This document shows, in pieces, positions 54,502-64,000 of a stretch of 64,000 nt of DNA. Both the position numbers and the translations under genes were made by a program. Position 1 is the first letter of the stretch. Each line of letters starts with the position of its first letter. This DNA comes from Lathyrus oleraceus (Eukaryota > Streptophyta > Magnoliopsida > Fabales > Fabaceae). Location: NCBI RefSeq assembly GCF_024323335.1, contig NC_066583.1, forward strand, positions 409,398,031-409,462,030, read 5' to 3'. Below the pieces are notes generated by a model that was given only the letters and a program-made list of their open reading frames with translations, ran no database searches and was not told the origin of the DNA.

Positions 54502-56007
54502 CTAAGGATCCCTAACAACAACGTCTGAAGATCTGACTGTAGGCGCGTACTTCCTTCGAATGCGTCGAATCTCTGTCTCAAAAGAAGCCTTCATCTGAGT
54601 CTTCTCGAGGACAAGCTGATCAACAATCTTATTCTAAGCAACGGAAGGCTGAGGCATGCTAGAGGAGGAAGAAACCTATGGCTCTCTCTGTCTCTTCGTC
54701 ATTCGGTCTTCAAGTAGCTCAATAAGTGTGTCTTTGTCCTTAGACTCAAGTTGCAACTCCTCATGCTTTTTGCTCAAAGCATGGAAACGCTCTTACCACA
54801 TATCCTTCTCTCTTTTCATCTTGGTGAGCGCGTCTTCCAACTCCTCTACATATTGGTTAGGGAGAGTTAATGGCTCAACCACAACCATAGACATAGGTCT
54901 TTCACAAGGATAAGGCATCTTCAACTCCAAAGCTCTCTTCTTCACCCAAGTAGTGTAAGCTTCCAAAGCTACACAATTGCACGGACCGAGCTTGGATCTT
55001 CCTTTTCTATGCACATTATGCCAAGCATGCACAATCTTCTGCTTCAAATGTTGGGGATCTTTACCCTCTTGATAGAGAAGACCTTATAACAACATGTTAT
55101 TAGGTTTGTTTCTCAAAGGGAACCCAAGTTGACGACGAGCCAAAGCAGGGTTGTAGTTAATTCCTCCTTGTGTACCAATGAGAAGTACATTAGATAATTC
55201 ACCACAACTATCAATAATCTTCAAACTTCTCAAAGAATGATCATACCAAACTATATCATCATTAGTGAGAGACATAAGTCTCTGAGACCACCGTAGACAT
55301 TGTTTGTTCTCCATAAAAGTAGGTGTCTGAGGCAAGTGCGAAATAAACCACTTGTACAGAAGAGGAACACAACACACAATCGTTCCACCACCCTTAGAAT
55401 TCCTCAAATGCAAAGAGAAGTACATATCCCCTAATAGAGTAGGTACAAGATTCCCAACCAAGAAGATTTTAATGGCATTAACATCAACAAAACCGTCAAT
55501 GTTAGGAAACAAAGATAATCCATAGATGAGCAACACAAAGATAGCTTCAAAAGCATCCATACTACCAGCTTGAGCAAAGGTAGTAGCTTCCTTGATGAGG
55601 AAATTTGCTGGCAATCCAAACAACCCTCCTTTCTTCACCCAATGAGCCTTTATCTCAGACTTCTTCAAGTGAAGAGCTTCAGCAATAAGATGAGATTTGG
55701 GAATCTCTTCCAATCCACTAAATGGCACTTTGTTAGAAACAGGTGTCCCCAAGAGATAAGCATACTCCTCAAATGTAGGCACAAGCTGATAATTAGGAAA
55801 AGTGAAGCAACGGTAGAGAGGATCATAAAACTACACCAATACGCTCAAGAGTCCTTCAACCACATAAACAGACAAGACATATAGAAGCTTCCCATGACGT
55901 TGCTTGAAGTCCAAGGGATTTATTACAAAATATGCTAGCTTCCTTAACTCTTTCAAGTCAGGACATCTGAAACTATACTTCTTAGGGTTCCTTCATCCAT
56001 AATCCAT
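54502..56007 (-). pseudogene. O2 ORF1 (Ogre-specific protein), several stops
   Basis: Begins with ATG at 56007 after TTTGCAAATATTTTCAGACC, the same context as O1 ORF1. Stops follow early (codon 5) and near 55834, 55083 and 54795, and the frame ends VVVRDP at 54504-54502. The main open piece is 55782-55084 (232 residues) with GLEEIPKSHLIAEALHLKKS, GGTIVCCVPLLYKWFISHLP, MSLTNDDIVWYD and ALARRQLGFPLRNKPNN. A charged, heptad-like C-terminus follows from 55047. It is closer to O3 than to O1. Function unknown, as for O1. Confidence 0.83.
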
Positions 56008-56845
56008 GGTCTGAAAATATTTGCAAATAACACCTCAGTTCCTTGAAATTTTTGTGTGATGAATGTTATGATGCGCATGAATGCAACAATCACAAATAAG
56101 GGATCACACACGAGGTAAATGATCAAAGGTCGAGGGATGAATCAAGTCATTGTCAAGATCAATCATCCATTTTTGTGGATTATGGTTATCACCTTATCAA
56201 CACCCAGGTTCCATTGATATTGACAAGACTAGATTGGATCAACCAAGAATCAAGGGTTTGTTGTAAATCACGAGCATGGAGTCTGGGTAAAAACCATCCC
56301 AAAGGAGTGAACTAAGGATAAAACCTATAGATCATGTTCTAAAAAGTTCCCAGAGTCTTAATTCCATATATCGGATATTATAGGTTAAGATGACTGACTC
56401 ATCGACCCATAATATTCTCAAGAGAAACTCGTCTGAGTGTAGTATCGTGTAATAACTGTTATCAAGTCTACACTTGAACAGTCTCCGCACTTCGTCCTAA
56501 ATAGGCCAAGAGGGGTTAAATGTTCTATGTTCCTCAGCTTCTCGGACCCCAAATTAGAGATAGTAATGCCTAACCATAAATACTTATGTGACATTTCCAA
56601 ATCCAAAAGGGTCTCCACTGAGCAGATGGATCTCAAGCCAACTTGTTAAGAACTACTCAACACAAGTCGAACATGACTATACCATCCTCCTATCTTAATT
56701 GCACGCAAGTTCGGGGTAGAACTTATCTCACCACTCAGAGATCACCAAGCACAACAAGCAGATTATATCACACAAACAAATATACATACATCAAATATAC
56801 AATTATATACACACAAAATAGTAGGCTAAACCCACTGGAGACTAC
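56008..56845 (-). other. O2 leader
   Basis: No gene. It aligns in patches with the O1 leader. The minus strand ends in a pyrimidine-rich TTTGCAAATATTTTCAG just before the ORF1 ATG, a possible 3' splice site. Confidence 0.55.
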
Positions 56846-56863
56846 TCCTCAGCAGAGTCGCCA
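56846..56863 (-). other. O2 primer-binding site
   Basis: Minus strand TGGCGACTCTGCTGAGGA, about 9 bases inside the 5' LTR end at 56873. It fits the tRNA-Arg-type primer site known for Ogre elements. An 11-nt copy (GTGGCGACTCT) lies 74 nt upstream, inside the LTR. Confidence 0.8.
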
Positions 56864-56872
56864 CTTAATTTA

Positions 56873-58549
56873 TGTAGCGGTAAATTCATGATCATCAAGC
56901 TATGGATAAGCAAGACATCAAATAACAAGAGTCGCCACCGCGCTTTTATTGTTTCCAAGGGAAAAGGGAAAAGTACGAACAAAACCAAAAAATAAGAAGT
57001 TTTCAAATCAAAACTAATAAAATGCCAGAGATTACAAGTTAGAGGTTGGTTACACAGAGGGAAGGTGTTAGCACCCAAAGTGTCATAAGTACTCCTAGGG
57101 AGCCCTTTCTTTTGTGCATATGTATTTTGTACAAATGATGTTAGCAAGTAAGTAGAATGGGGGGATGAGAAAATAATTCATTAATTATATTTTTGTGTTT
57201 GACAAGACCTTTGGACTTGTGCCTACGTACCAATATAAAAATGAGGGATCAAAACCTCGTAGTTCGTGATACAAATTTCAAAGTGGATGCTTTGCTTTTA
57301 ACAAAAATTAGGTTTGAAAGGCACAAAAGCCTAAAAAATGGTTTGAATGAGTTAGTTCTTTTTGGCTTTTGAAGTCTTTAAGTCAAGTATAGTTAAGTTT
57401 ATTTACTTGTTTATTTAAGAAGAGAAGTTTAAAATGCAATGGCATAAGACCAAAGTTTATAGTTTGTAAAATGGTCTAAGTTTAAAAAAACAAGTACAAA
57501 CAAAGAAATTTTTTAAAATGAGAGAGAGATTTTGAAATTAAATAAGTGGGGGGGAGATGAAGAGATTAATCCTAAACATAAATTTAAAAGGTAAGAGTTG
57601 AAGAGATCTGACCAATGGGTGGCAATCCAATAGACAAGAATGTCATATAGAAACCCAAATTCCCTTGGACATTAGAATCAAGCAACAAATAATGCACACA
57701 ATACTAACTTGAAGAGCAAGGCATCAAATAAAGATATTCACATCCAAGCTAAGCAACTCCATGATCTTCTTCAAATTTGCCCATGTAGCAGATGAATTCC
57801 ACAATGCCATAAGTCACAGGTTCAAAATAACAGCTTCACAAGGATCATGTTGTAGATGAACTCAAATGGATCTTCAATGATGTATCACATGAAGTTTCAG
57901 ATTACAAGCACTTGGTTACATGAAAGTTGGCATTTTCCAAGTCCTTTGCATAAGGAGTGTTGCCAAAATTCTAAGTCCAATTATTTCATACCAAACCAAC
58001 AGTCCACACAAGATGTTTTTTATGGTTTTGGTTTTTATTATGTACATTAATGGTCAAAGACCACACAAACAAGTACAATATACACGAGCATAATATATCA
58101 CAAAATATGGTCCAAATGGACAAAGTGAAAATGTCATTAACATAAGGTATGATCAATGACAAATGAATAAGGCTTAAAAATAAAGTGCATTAAAGTAAAT
58201 GACTTAAAATTAAATGTTAGTTGTTAATGAGTTAGAAGTTAGTATTGCTTTTGCTTTTTTTTGTTTAAGTCATTCTTTAGAGAACACTCAACCCACTATC
58301 ACAAGCATGGATCCTTGAACCAAGACATCTTCCAAAGGAAGGAAAAAAGGCCAAGTTTCCACACAATACCATGAAAGATGGGAGACTAACAATCTCACTT
58401 ACTAGAATGCTATGCCTTTTTGTGTCACCAATTTAGCGCTATGTTAAGCAATCGCAATTGGACTTATGTAGAAGTCACAACTATTTGAGGTCGGGCAATA
58501 GAATTTTGGTGTTGATGCATGTTAGAGACATAGTATAATGGACTATGCT
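56873..58549 (-). repeat. O2 5' LTR, 3' part, cut by A2
   Basis: Starts TGTAGCGGTAAATTC on the plus strand and closely follows 22989-24600. It keeps an 80-bp segment deleted from the 3' LTR. It breaks at 58549, where A2 begins; ATGCT (58545-58549) is the expected left copy of the A2 duplication. No gene. Confidence 0.88.
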
Positions 58550-60283
58550 TGATCGCGACTTTATGAGTCTATTGGAGTATTAACTGCAAGTGCACAGTCT
58601 AATCGCGTAGTTCTAAAAGATATCGATCCCACAGGGACTTAATGAATCGATATACCGTTTTTCTAAGGTTACTTCGTAAAGCTAAGGCGGATGATACTTT
58701 GATGATTAGGGGGAAAAGTAAAACTAAAATTGGATCTAGCTTAAATATCAAATAACACGGATATCGGTATGTACTTCGTCGTAATTAGGGAATCAAGTCT
58801 TCATTTGTTTCTTAGTTTTAAAATAAGTCTTTTCAGTAGACACTATTGATTAAAAGTCTTTTCTCAAACTCTCGCTCTATTGAATCAGACTATGACTTTA
58901 TATTAACGCACGCTCTCAATATTTAGTTAAATCTAAAATCACTTTTTGAAAGCAATGGAATCTATAGAAACTCTTTTTTAAGAAAATACTAACCGTTTAA
59001 ACACCCTCGTCTCAAACTCTCGCTCTGTTGACTTAGATTATATGATTAAACTTAAATGCTTAACTCTCGTCATCACATTTAACTTTTAAAAATAATTTTT
59101 GAAAATGATTAGAATTTAATTAACTTTAAAAATTGCTCTCGCCCTGATTTAAAGTTAATGTCCAATTTACACTGTCCAGTTAAAAGCTCAAACCGTCGTT
59201 CTATTGATTTTAACTTCTTTATGTCTTTTACTCTCGTACAAAAACTTTGGTATTAACTCTGTAAATTGAGACCATAAAAGGAGTGACTATATTTTGAAAT
59301 AAATTTAAACCAACTCAGTTTTGATTCCTTTATTCCGCTTACTTTACATGCTGATATCTAAATTTATTTAGCCGGACATGCTAAACAAAACTAAACAATT
59401 ATTATGCTTAAATACAGCCATATCAGACAAACAGTATAGATAAACAGCAGCACAGAGCATATATAAGTTAGAACAATAAATTAATGAACCTGTAAAATTA
59501 ATAGAAATCTTGGTTGTTCCCTAGCTTCGATGCTTGAACACTCCACCACAAACCGGTTGGATTTGTTCTTCATAATCTTCGATCAGACAGTAAAATAAAA
59601 ACAAAGAAGTAAAACACTATGATCTAACGTAAGGTTAGATCCAGTAAAAGATACACAATAGTTTCCGGTGTAGAAACTATTATGAGAAAATTAATTGAAT
59701 GCCTAAAAAATTAAGCTAACAAAGAAAAGAAAAGAAAATTCTAAGGAAATAAAAATGCTGAGAAAAAGGAATGCTGGAAAATATATTGCTGTAAAAACTT
59801 GCACGGCGGAAAAGAGAGAGGAGGAACCCCCAATTGGATCCCTTGAGGTCTATTTATATTCATCCATAAAGTAACCGTTTCTTCTAAAGTCTCTTCAGTA
59901 GGTTTTCTAACGTCTCAATAAGTTAAGCGGAGAAATAGGGGATAAGTGCTTCTGTTACGCGCGTCAAAGTCAAAGGCAGAAGAATAGGAGTGGGGGTGTG
60001 ACGTCCGTCACACCATGTGTTACGCTCGTAACACTAAGCAGAGGGGCGTGACGCTCGTCACACCATGTGTGGCAGTCGTCACAGCGTCACAGCGCTTTTC
60101 CTTGTAGTTGTGGGCTGGGCTTTAGTGGAATGTTTTTCCTAGAGAATCCTCTTTTTGCACCCCCTTTTCTTTCTTTTTCACATATGCTTCCAATAATGTT
60201 ACCTGAAATAAATAGAAGGAAAATACCAAGTAATACCAAGTAATACCTGAAATAAATAGAAGGAAATTTCTAAACACACATCA
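58550..60283 (-). repeat. A2 3' LTR (about 1.7 kb)
   Basis: Plus-strand TGATCGCG at 58550 to CACACATCA at 60283. The left end is firm, since it interrupts O2. The right end could alternatively be 60365 (ACATCA followed by GATAACCCCACC, purine-rich on the minus strand). It has a TATA box (59851-59858) and a cluster of GTGACG(C)TCGTCAC palindromes (59995-60095). No gene. Confidence 0.7.
59851..59858 (-). promoter_or_regulatory. TATA box of the A2 LTR
   Basis: TATAAATA on the minus strand, about 140 bases downstream (minus sense) of the palindrome cluster. Confidence 0.55.
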
Positions 60284-61068
60284 ATTCGTACTAGGTTGCA
60301 AGTAGATCTCGTTTAGAAATAACCTGAGCTTAATCTTAACATCAACAACTACCGTTACAACATCAGATAACCCCACCTTATGCAAACCAGTTCGAGTCGT
60401 GCTATTATAGCTAGCCTAGTTCTTTTACTCTTATTTGACCCGTTTTCATTCTAGCGAAATCACATTAAGCCCTTTATCTTTTCGCGCACATAGTGGAGTA
60501 ACCGGTTAGCGAATATGATCCCCTTTTAGCTAGAAGTTCTGGTACATAAGTTGGATAACTTCATTATTTAGTCCATTGCAAATTGCGGGGGATCGGATCG
60601 TAGTCCGTCCTACCAAGTTCAGCACCAGAAACCGCTGAACCAACTCACAATAGATCGTTCATACAATGTTTTTGTAGGGTCCGCAACCTTTGGATTAAAT
60701 GATCGGGTAAGGATCACCTAACTTAATTAGTGCATTTCCTGATTTTTAATATGTTGTTTTGGGAATCATTCACTTATATTCATCGACTCTCCACGTAGTT
60801 TTCTATTAAGATGGTGCCGACTTCTCGTATAAACTACTCGGGGTTACTATAAAACTAAAAGTTCAAGGAATTGGTATAATAGGTATTTAGCCTGATCTAA
60901 CATGTTGAGGTTTTTAGAGTGTTGGGGCAGTAATAATTTTGTCTTAATTTCCCTTAAGTTTGATAAAATAAGCAACCTTTATACTTATTGAGTGTGTTAA
61001 ATTTTTGTTATGGCTCAAGAAAATTGAGGGGAGTGGATAATAAAGATTTTTCACACTAGGGACTCAAC

Positions 61069-61120
<52 letters not shown>

Positions 61121-61282
61121 AAAGGGAAATAACAATGAAAGGGAAATAACATACTTGAAAGAGGAATGTTGAAAGAGAAATAATCATAACTGAAACAAAG
61201 TTTTCCCCCCTATACTTAAACGAAACATTGTCCCCAATGTTTTAAAGAAAAGCGAAAAGAAAGGAAAAATAAATAAATATGC
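60284..61282 (-). other. A2 3' UTR
   Basis: About 1 kb with no gene. It includes ACATTGGGGACAATGTTTCG (minus, near 61245-61226) and a purine run TAGGGGGGAAAA (61213-61202). It also has a TA microsatellite of about 40 bp at 61070-61110. Confidence 0.6.
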
Positions 61283-62601
61283 TCAATTCTGCCTGCGTCC
61301 TCTTGTTCTCGGACCCGGTGATCGTTGACGTACTTCTAAGTCATCAAACTTGTTGAGCAAGTCAGTGAACCGCTGATCGGTTAGTGCATTCCTCGCTTCT
61401 TGTTGTTGTTGCATCTGGCGCATCAGTTGTATTACTTCGTTAGTCTGCACATGCATAGCATCAAGCCATTGGGCTTGATTTCAATAGCATCCATGATGTC
61501 ATCATTTGTTGCAGGCCTTCTTCTTCGACGATGTCGGGAGGATGGACCAGCCACATTATCGGAAGGATTAAGCGGGGCTGACTGTTGTTCAGGACCTTGA
61601 TCACCTTGCTCCATTTCCTCAAACTCGTCCGGGGGAGGGTTTGCTTGTGTAGGCTCGGTAGGTTCGGGAGCATTCAGATCGTAGATGGATCGGTTGAGGT
61701 TGGTGACATCTGTGAGGGCAATGTTGGGCAAAACAACGCTTGGGACTTCTTGGTTATTCACCATAAGATAATACCTTCCGCCCATCCTATTTTTGATGAA
61801 GCGGCTGGAGCGACAATAACTTATATCTATAAATAGGGGTGGCTGAGAATGTAAATTCTGAAGTCGGTCCCCTAGATTTAAGCCGAGTGCGATGGTGGTT
61901 ATTAATCCTCCAATCACAAAAGGTTGACGGCCTCGGGCACATAGGGTACGGATATGGTGAAATAAGAAAGAGGTGGCGTTTACCTTTGTGTCGATTGAAA
62001 AGATGCAGTGGAGAGAGAATAATTCCTTCGCGTTGACTTTACTATTGTTGGGTCTTCCAAAAATGGTGTTTTGCAGAATACGGATAAAATACAGAATAGT
62101 GGGGTTGTATATGTGCGAAGCAAGTAGTGCATCCCAGTTATTGGTTTCCACACCGAATATTTTTCCAAAGAGGTCGAAGGCGTTTATGTGCCACTGTGAG
62201 TTCGGAGGGATTCTTGGGTGGACTTGGTCTCCTACAGGAAAGTGTAGCATGACACTCAACTAGTCCTGGGGTAGTGAGTACTCGGTGTTGAACATGCGGA
62301 AATTTGCGGTACCGGTTAAGTATTCGTCCTCACCGGGTGGAGTGGTGTAAGAATAAGAACTTAAAAACTCTAAGGTGAGTGATGGGTAAGTAGGGTGATT
62401 TTGTGTGCAAAGAAAGGTTAAATCAGAAAGCTGAAGCATCCATTGCACACCTTGAAGTAATCCTAACTCTTGTAAGCAATTTAAATCAGGATACCTGGTG
62501 GATACGACACCTCGTTGTTGGAACCGAACGAACTGCTCCCGTTGATAGTTATCATCTTCAGATCGGAAGATAATATTTCCGAATTGTTGGTTCTCCGCCA
62601 T
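61283..62601 (-). pseudogene. A2 post-pol ORF b, Athila ORF-1/plant transposon protein-like
   Basis: Reads from MAENQQFGNIIF at 62601. One TAG (62262-62260) and one frameshift near 61470-61490 break it; otherwise it spans about 440 codons to the TGA at 61283. It has FLFHHIRTLCARGRQPFVIGGL, a core also seen in ORF a, then an acidic Pro-rich linker and a Gln-rich, coiled-coil-like tail (QLMRQMQQQQEARN, then basic RTRGRRQN). This type of protein is found in Athila-like elements at the place of an env gene. I see no signal peptide or clear membrane segment, so an envelope role is not supported. A TATA box lies about 100 bases upstream. Confidence 0.65.
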
Positions 62602-63349
62602 ATTGATGGGTAGGTAAAAAGAAGGAAAAGATAATGAAATATATTTGTGTAGAAGTGGTTTGTTGGAATGATGTGGTGTAGGAAGAAAGGTATTGTAGGT
62701 ATTTATAGGAAAAGTTTTGGAATTGGGAAGAGGAGTGGGTGAGGGGGAAATAAATGTGGATGAATGTGAGTGGAATGGAGTAAAGGTGAGTTGAATGGAG
62801 AAATGAAAAGATGGGGTGCAACGGTCATGTCCCCAACGGTCACCAACGTTCACCAGTTCTAAAGCTGTCACGCTCGTGACAAGGTGTGCTACGGGCGTCA
62901 TGGGTTGCGTGGCGACCGTGATGGCTTGTGTGACGCTCGTCACACCGGTGAGCTTGCAACGGTCACTGGCGCTCGTGACTGCTTACGTGGGTGCTTCATA
63001 AATTGTTTTTATTATTATTTTGGTTTTGTTTATTATATTTGCTATTGTTATATTTTTGAATTGCCATGTATGCTATTCTACTACACACCATAGTGTATAT
63101 ATATATATTTTTCTCTAATAGGCTATGTAAGTAGTAGCATATAGTGAATATCATTACTGGAAATTGTAGATATTGCATAAATCAAAATAAAATAAAATTT
63201 AACCAATAATGTCAATAACTTCAATAAAATAAACATAATGTAACATTTGAAGATAGAATAAAATATGCGAAAAGTAAATACTAAGATAAAAATAATGTCA
63301 AACGAAACTATAAATTTCCTAAAACTAAAACTAAATAACTACAATTCTT
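62602..63349 (-). other. Spacer between A2 ORFs a and b, with promoter-like features
   Basis: No gene. 62823-62990 is GC-richer and holds repeated GTGACGCTCGTCACA-type palindromes, like those of the A2 LTR. 62990-63345 is AT-rich. TATAAATA lies at 62707-62700 on the minus strand. Confidence 0.6.
62700..62707 (-). promoter_or_regulatory. Possible internal TATA box upstream of ORF b
   Basis: TATAAATA within CCTATAAATACC on the minus strand, 99 bases before the ORF b ATG and downstream of the palindrome cluster. The arrangement mirrors that of the A2 LTR. Confidence 0.45.
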
Positions 63350-64000
63350 CTAGCCACTTGTAGAATCTCTGGCCGGAGGAGCAAAGGAATTGACACGGTG
63401 TAGTAACTCGTGAAATTGATTTGTCATTCTACCCATGTATTCCATGAATTCATGTCCCATATTAGTTAACTCTTCTCTAATGGCATCTTGTTCTGACATC
63501 AAAGCTTGAATGGCGGTGTTATAACCAGTTCCGGGCATATGATGTCTAAGATCAGGTATTGCCGATTCTGCGGACGGGATACGATGAGGTGGAGAGGCAA
63601 CATCATGGTAACCAGTTGGTGTCTGTGGATCAGACTCAGCATAAGGAATCTGGTCGTCACAAATCTCATAACCTTGGATGGATTCAACAGATCTAACAGG
63701 AGAAGGTATTCCATTCAGGTTGTAGAGCCAATTATTTCGGTTATGGACACTAGTCATCGGACTAGGCATGGTGAATAGGTAAAGAACTTGGTTGTTAATT
63801 ATTAGTTCAAACTCTTCAGGTCCAAGGTTTCCTAGAAACATAGTGTTGAAGAGGAAAGGTATATTCATAGGTTCAATGCCACAAAAAGGGTTCAAATCAA
63901 GCATGGGTTGGCGCAATCCAATAGCATTAGCAATCATAGTTATCAATCCTCCTATTAGGATCGGTGCACGGTCGTCTTGAATAAGACGGTCAAAACTCGC
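63350..64000 (-). CDS. A2 post-pol ORF a, partial (C-terminal)
   Basis: Open from the window edge to a TAG at 63350, about 216 codons. It starts within the same core as ORF b (APILIGGLITMIANAIGL against QPFVIGGLITTIALGL in ORF b) and continues GPEEFELIINNQVLYLFTMP, matching the ORF b position YYLMVNNQEVPSVVLP. A Pro/Ser-rich linker and a helical tail (QALMSEQDAIREELTNMGHE) follow. The two proteins share plan but little sequence outside the core, so they are old duplicates. The N-terminus is outside the window; function unknown. Confidence 0.65.
   Translation of the reverse strand, partial: ASFDRLIQDDRAPILIGGLITMIANAIGLRQPMLDLNPFCGIEPMNIPFLFNTMFLGNLGPEEFELIINNQVLYLFTMPSPMTSVHNRNNWLYNLNGIPSPVRSVESIQGYEICDDQIPYAESDPQTPTGYHDVASPPHRIPSAESAIPDLRHHMPGTGYNTAIQALMSEQDAIREELTNMGHEFMEYMGRMTNQFHELLHRVNSFAPPARDSTSG

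Larger units (their letters stand above)
22989..58549 (-). mobile_element. Ogre element O2, minus strand, interrupted and chimeric
   Basis: Order on the minus strand: 5' LTR (58549-56873, cut by A2), primer site, leader, ORF1 (56007-54502), a foreign block (54222-51921), integrase, 3' UTR, polypurine tract, and a 3' LTR split into 47659-45517 and 25456-22989 by O1. Both LTRs end TGTAGCGGTAAATTCATGAT on the plus strand and look about 95% alike by eye. The gag-PR-RT portion is missing. Excluding the nested O1 and the foreign block, about 13 kb is visible. Confidence 0.85.
58550..64000 (-). mobile_element. Athila-lineage element A2, 3' part
   Basis: Minus-strand element continuing past the right edge: two related ORFs in the post-pol position, a 3' UTR with the GGGGACAATGTTTCGTTTAA and TAGGGGGGAAAA motifs (61250-61200), and a 3' LTR ending TGATCGCG at 58550. 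LTR length and TGAT...ATCA ends resemble A1, but the sequences differ. No gag or pol is in view, so the lineage call rests on LTR ends, the 3' UTR motif and ORF type. Confidence 0.7.

Noticed and set aside
61432..62943. ORF b as a retroviral-type envelope gene
   Set aside because: The position fits, but I see no signal peptide, cleavage site or clear membrane anchor; the sequence resembles Athila ORF-1/plant transposon proteins instead.

Overview
The window is repeat-only plant DNA with no recognisable host gene. It is packed with nested Ty3/gypsy LTR retrotransposons of two lineages. One is Tat/Ogre: LTRs of 4.5-4.9 kb, an extra ORF1 before gag, a second RNase H in pol, an intron between protease and RT, and long repeat-rich 3' UTRs. 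The other is Athila: a tRNA-Asp-type primer site, LTRs of about 1.7 kb and an extra ORF after pol. Giant Ogre elements nested in each other suggest a large-genome legume of the pea/vetch tribe (Pisum, Vicia, Lathyrus, Lens). That assignment is inference.

Layout. 1-6167: 5' part of a minus-strand Athila element (A1), running off the left edge. It sits in a minus-strand type-1 Ogre LTR (6168-9920, L1), which abuts a plus-strand Ogre remnant (O3: decayed ORF1 and gag 9921-13170, then a truncated type-2 LTR to 16095). 16096-17085 is unassigned. 17086-20582 is another truncated plus-strand type-2 LTR. 20583-22988 is the 3' end (LTR, polypurine tract, repeat-rich 3' UTR) of a minus-strand element of a third LTR family.

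22989-58549 is a minus-strand Ogre (O2). Its 3' LTR is split by a full-length plus-strand Ogre (O1, 25457-45511, about 20.1 kb) flanked by the 5-bp target duplication CAACG. O1 keeps an open ORF1 but has lost most of gag, and carries stops, a frameshift and active-site changes in PR-RT-INT. O2 keeps integrase, 3' UTR, ORF1, primer site and both LTRs, but its gag-PR-RT core is replaced by the 3' UTR and LTR of a fourth family (51921-54222). Its 5' LTR is cut at 58549 by a second minus-strand Athila element (A2) that continues past the right edge and carries two related ORFs in tandem.

The strongest unlisted signals are RNA-like structures. Three consecutive stem-loops lie just after the pol stop in both O1 and O2, with compensatory stem changes. 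An LTR hairpin shows covarying arms around a conserved loop. A nearly invariant 20-mer occurs in all seven sufficiently long Ogre LTR copies. An 11-nt copy of the primer-binding-site core lies 55-75 nt inside the 3' end of most Ogre-type LTRs. All coordinates of element ends come from reading TG...CA ends, target duplications, primer sites and LTR-to-LTR comparison by eye; no alignment or database search was run.
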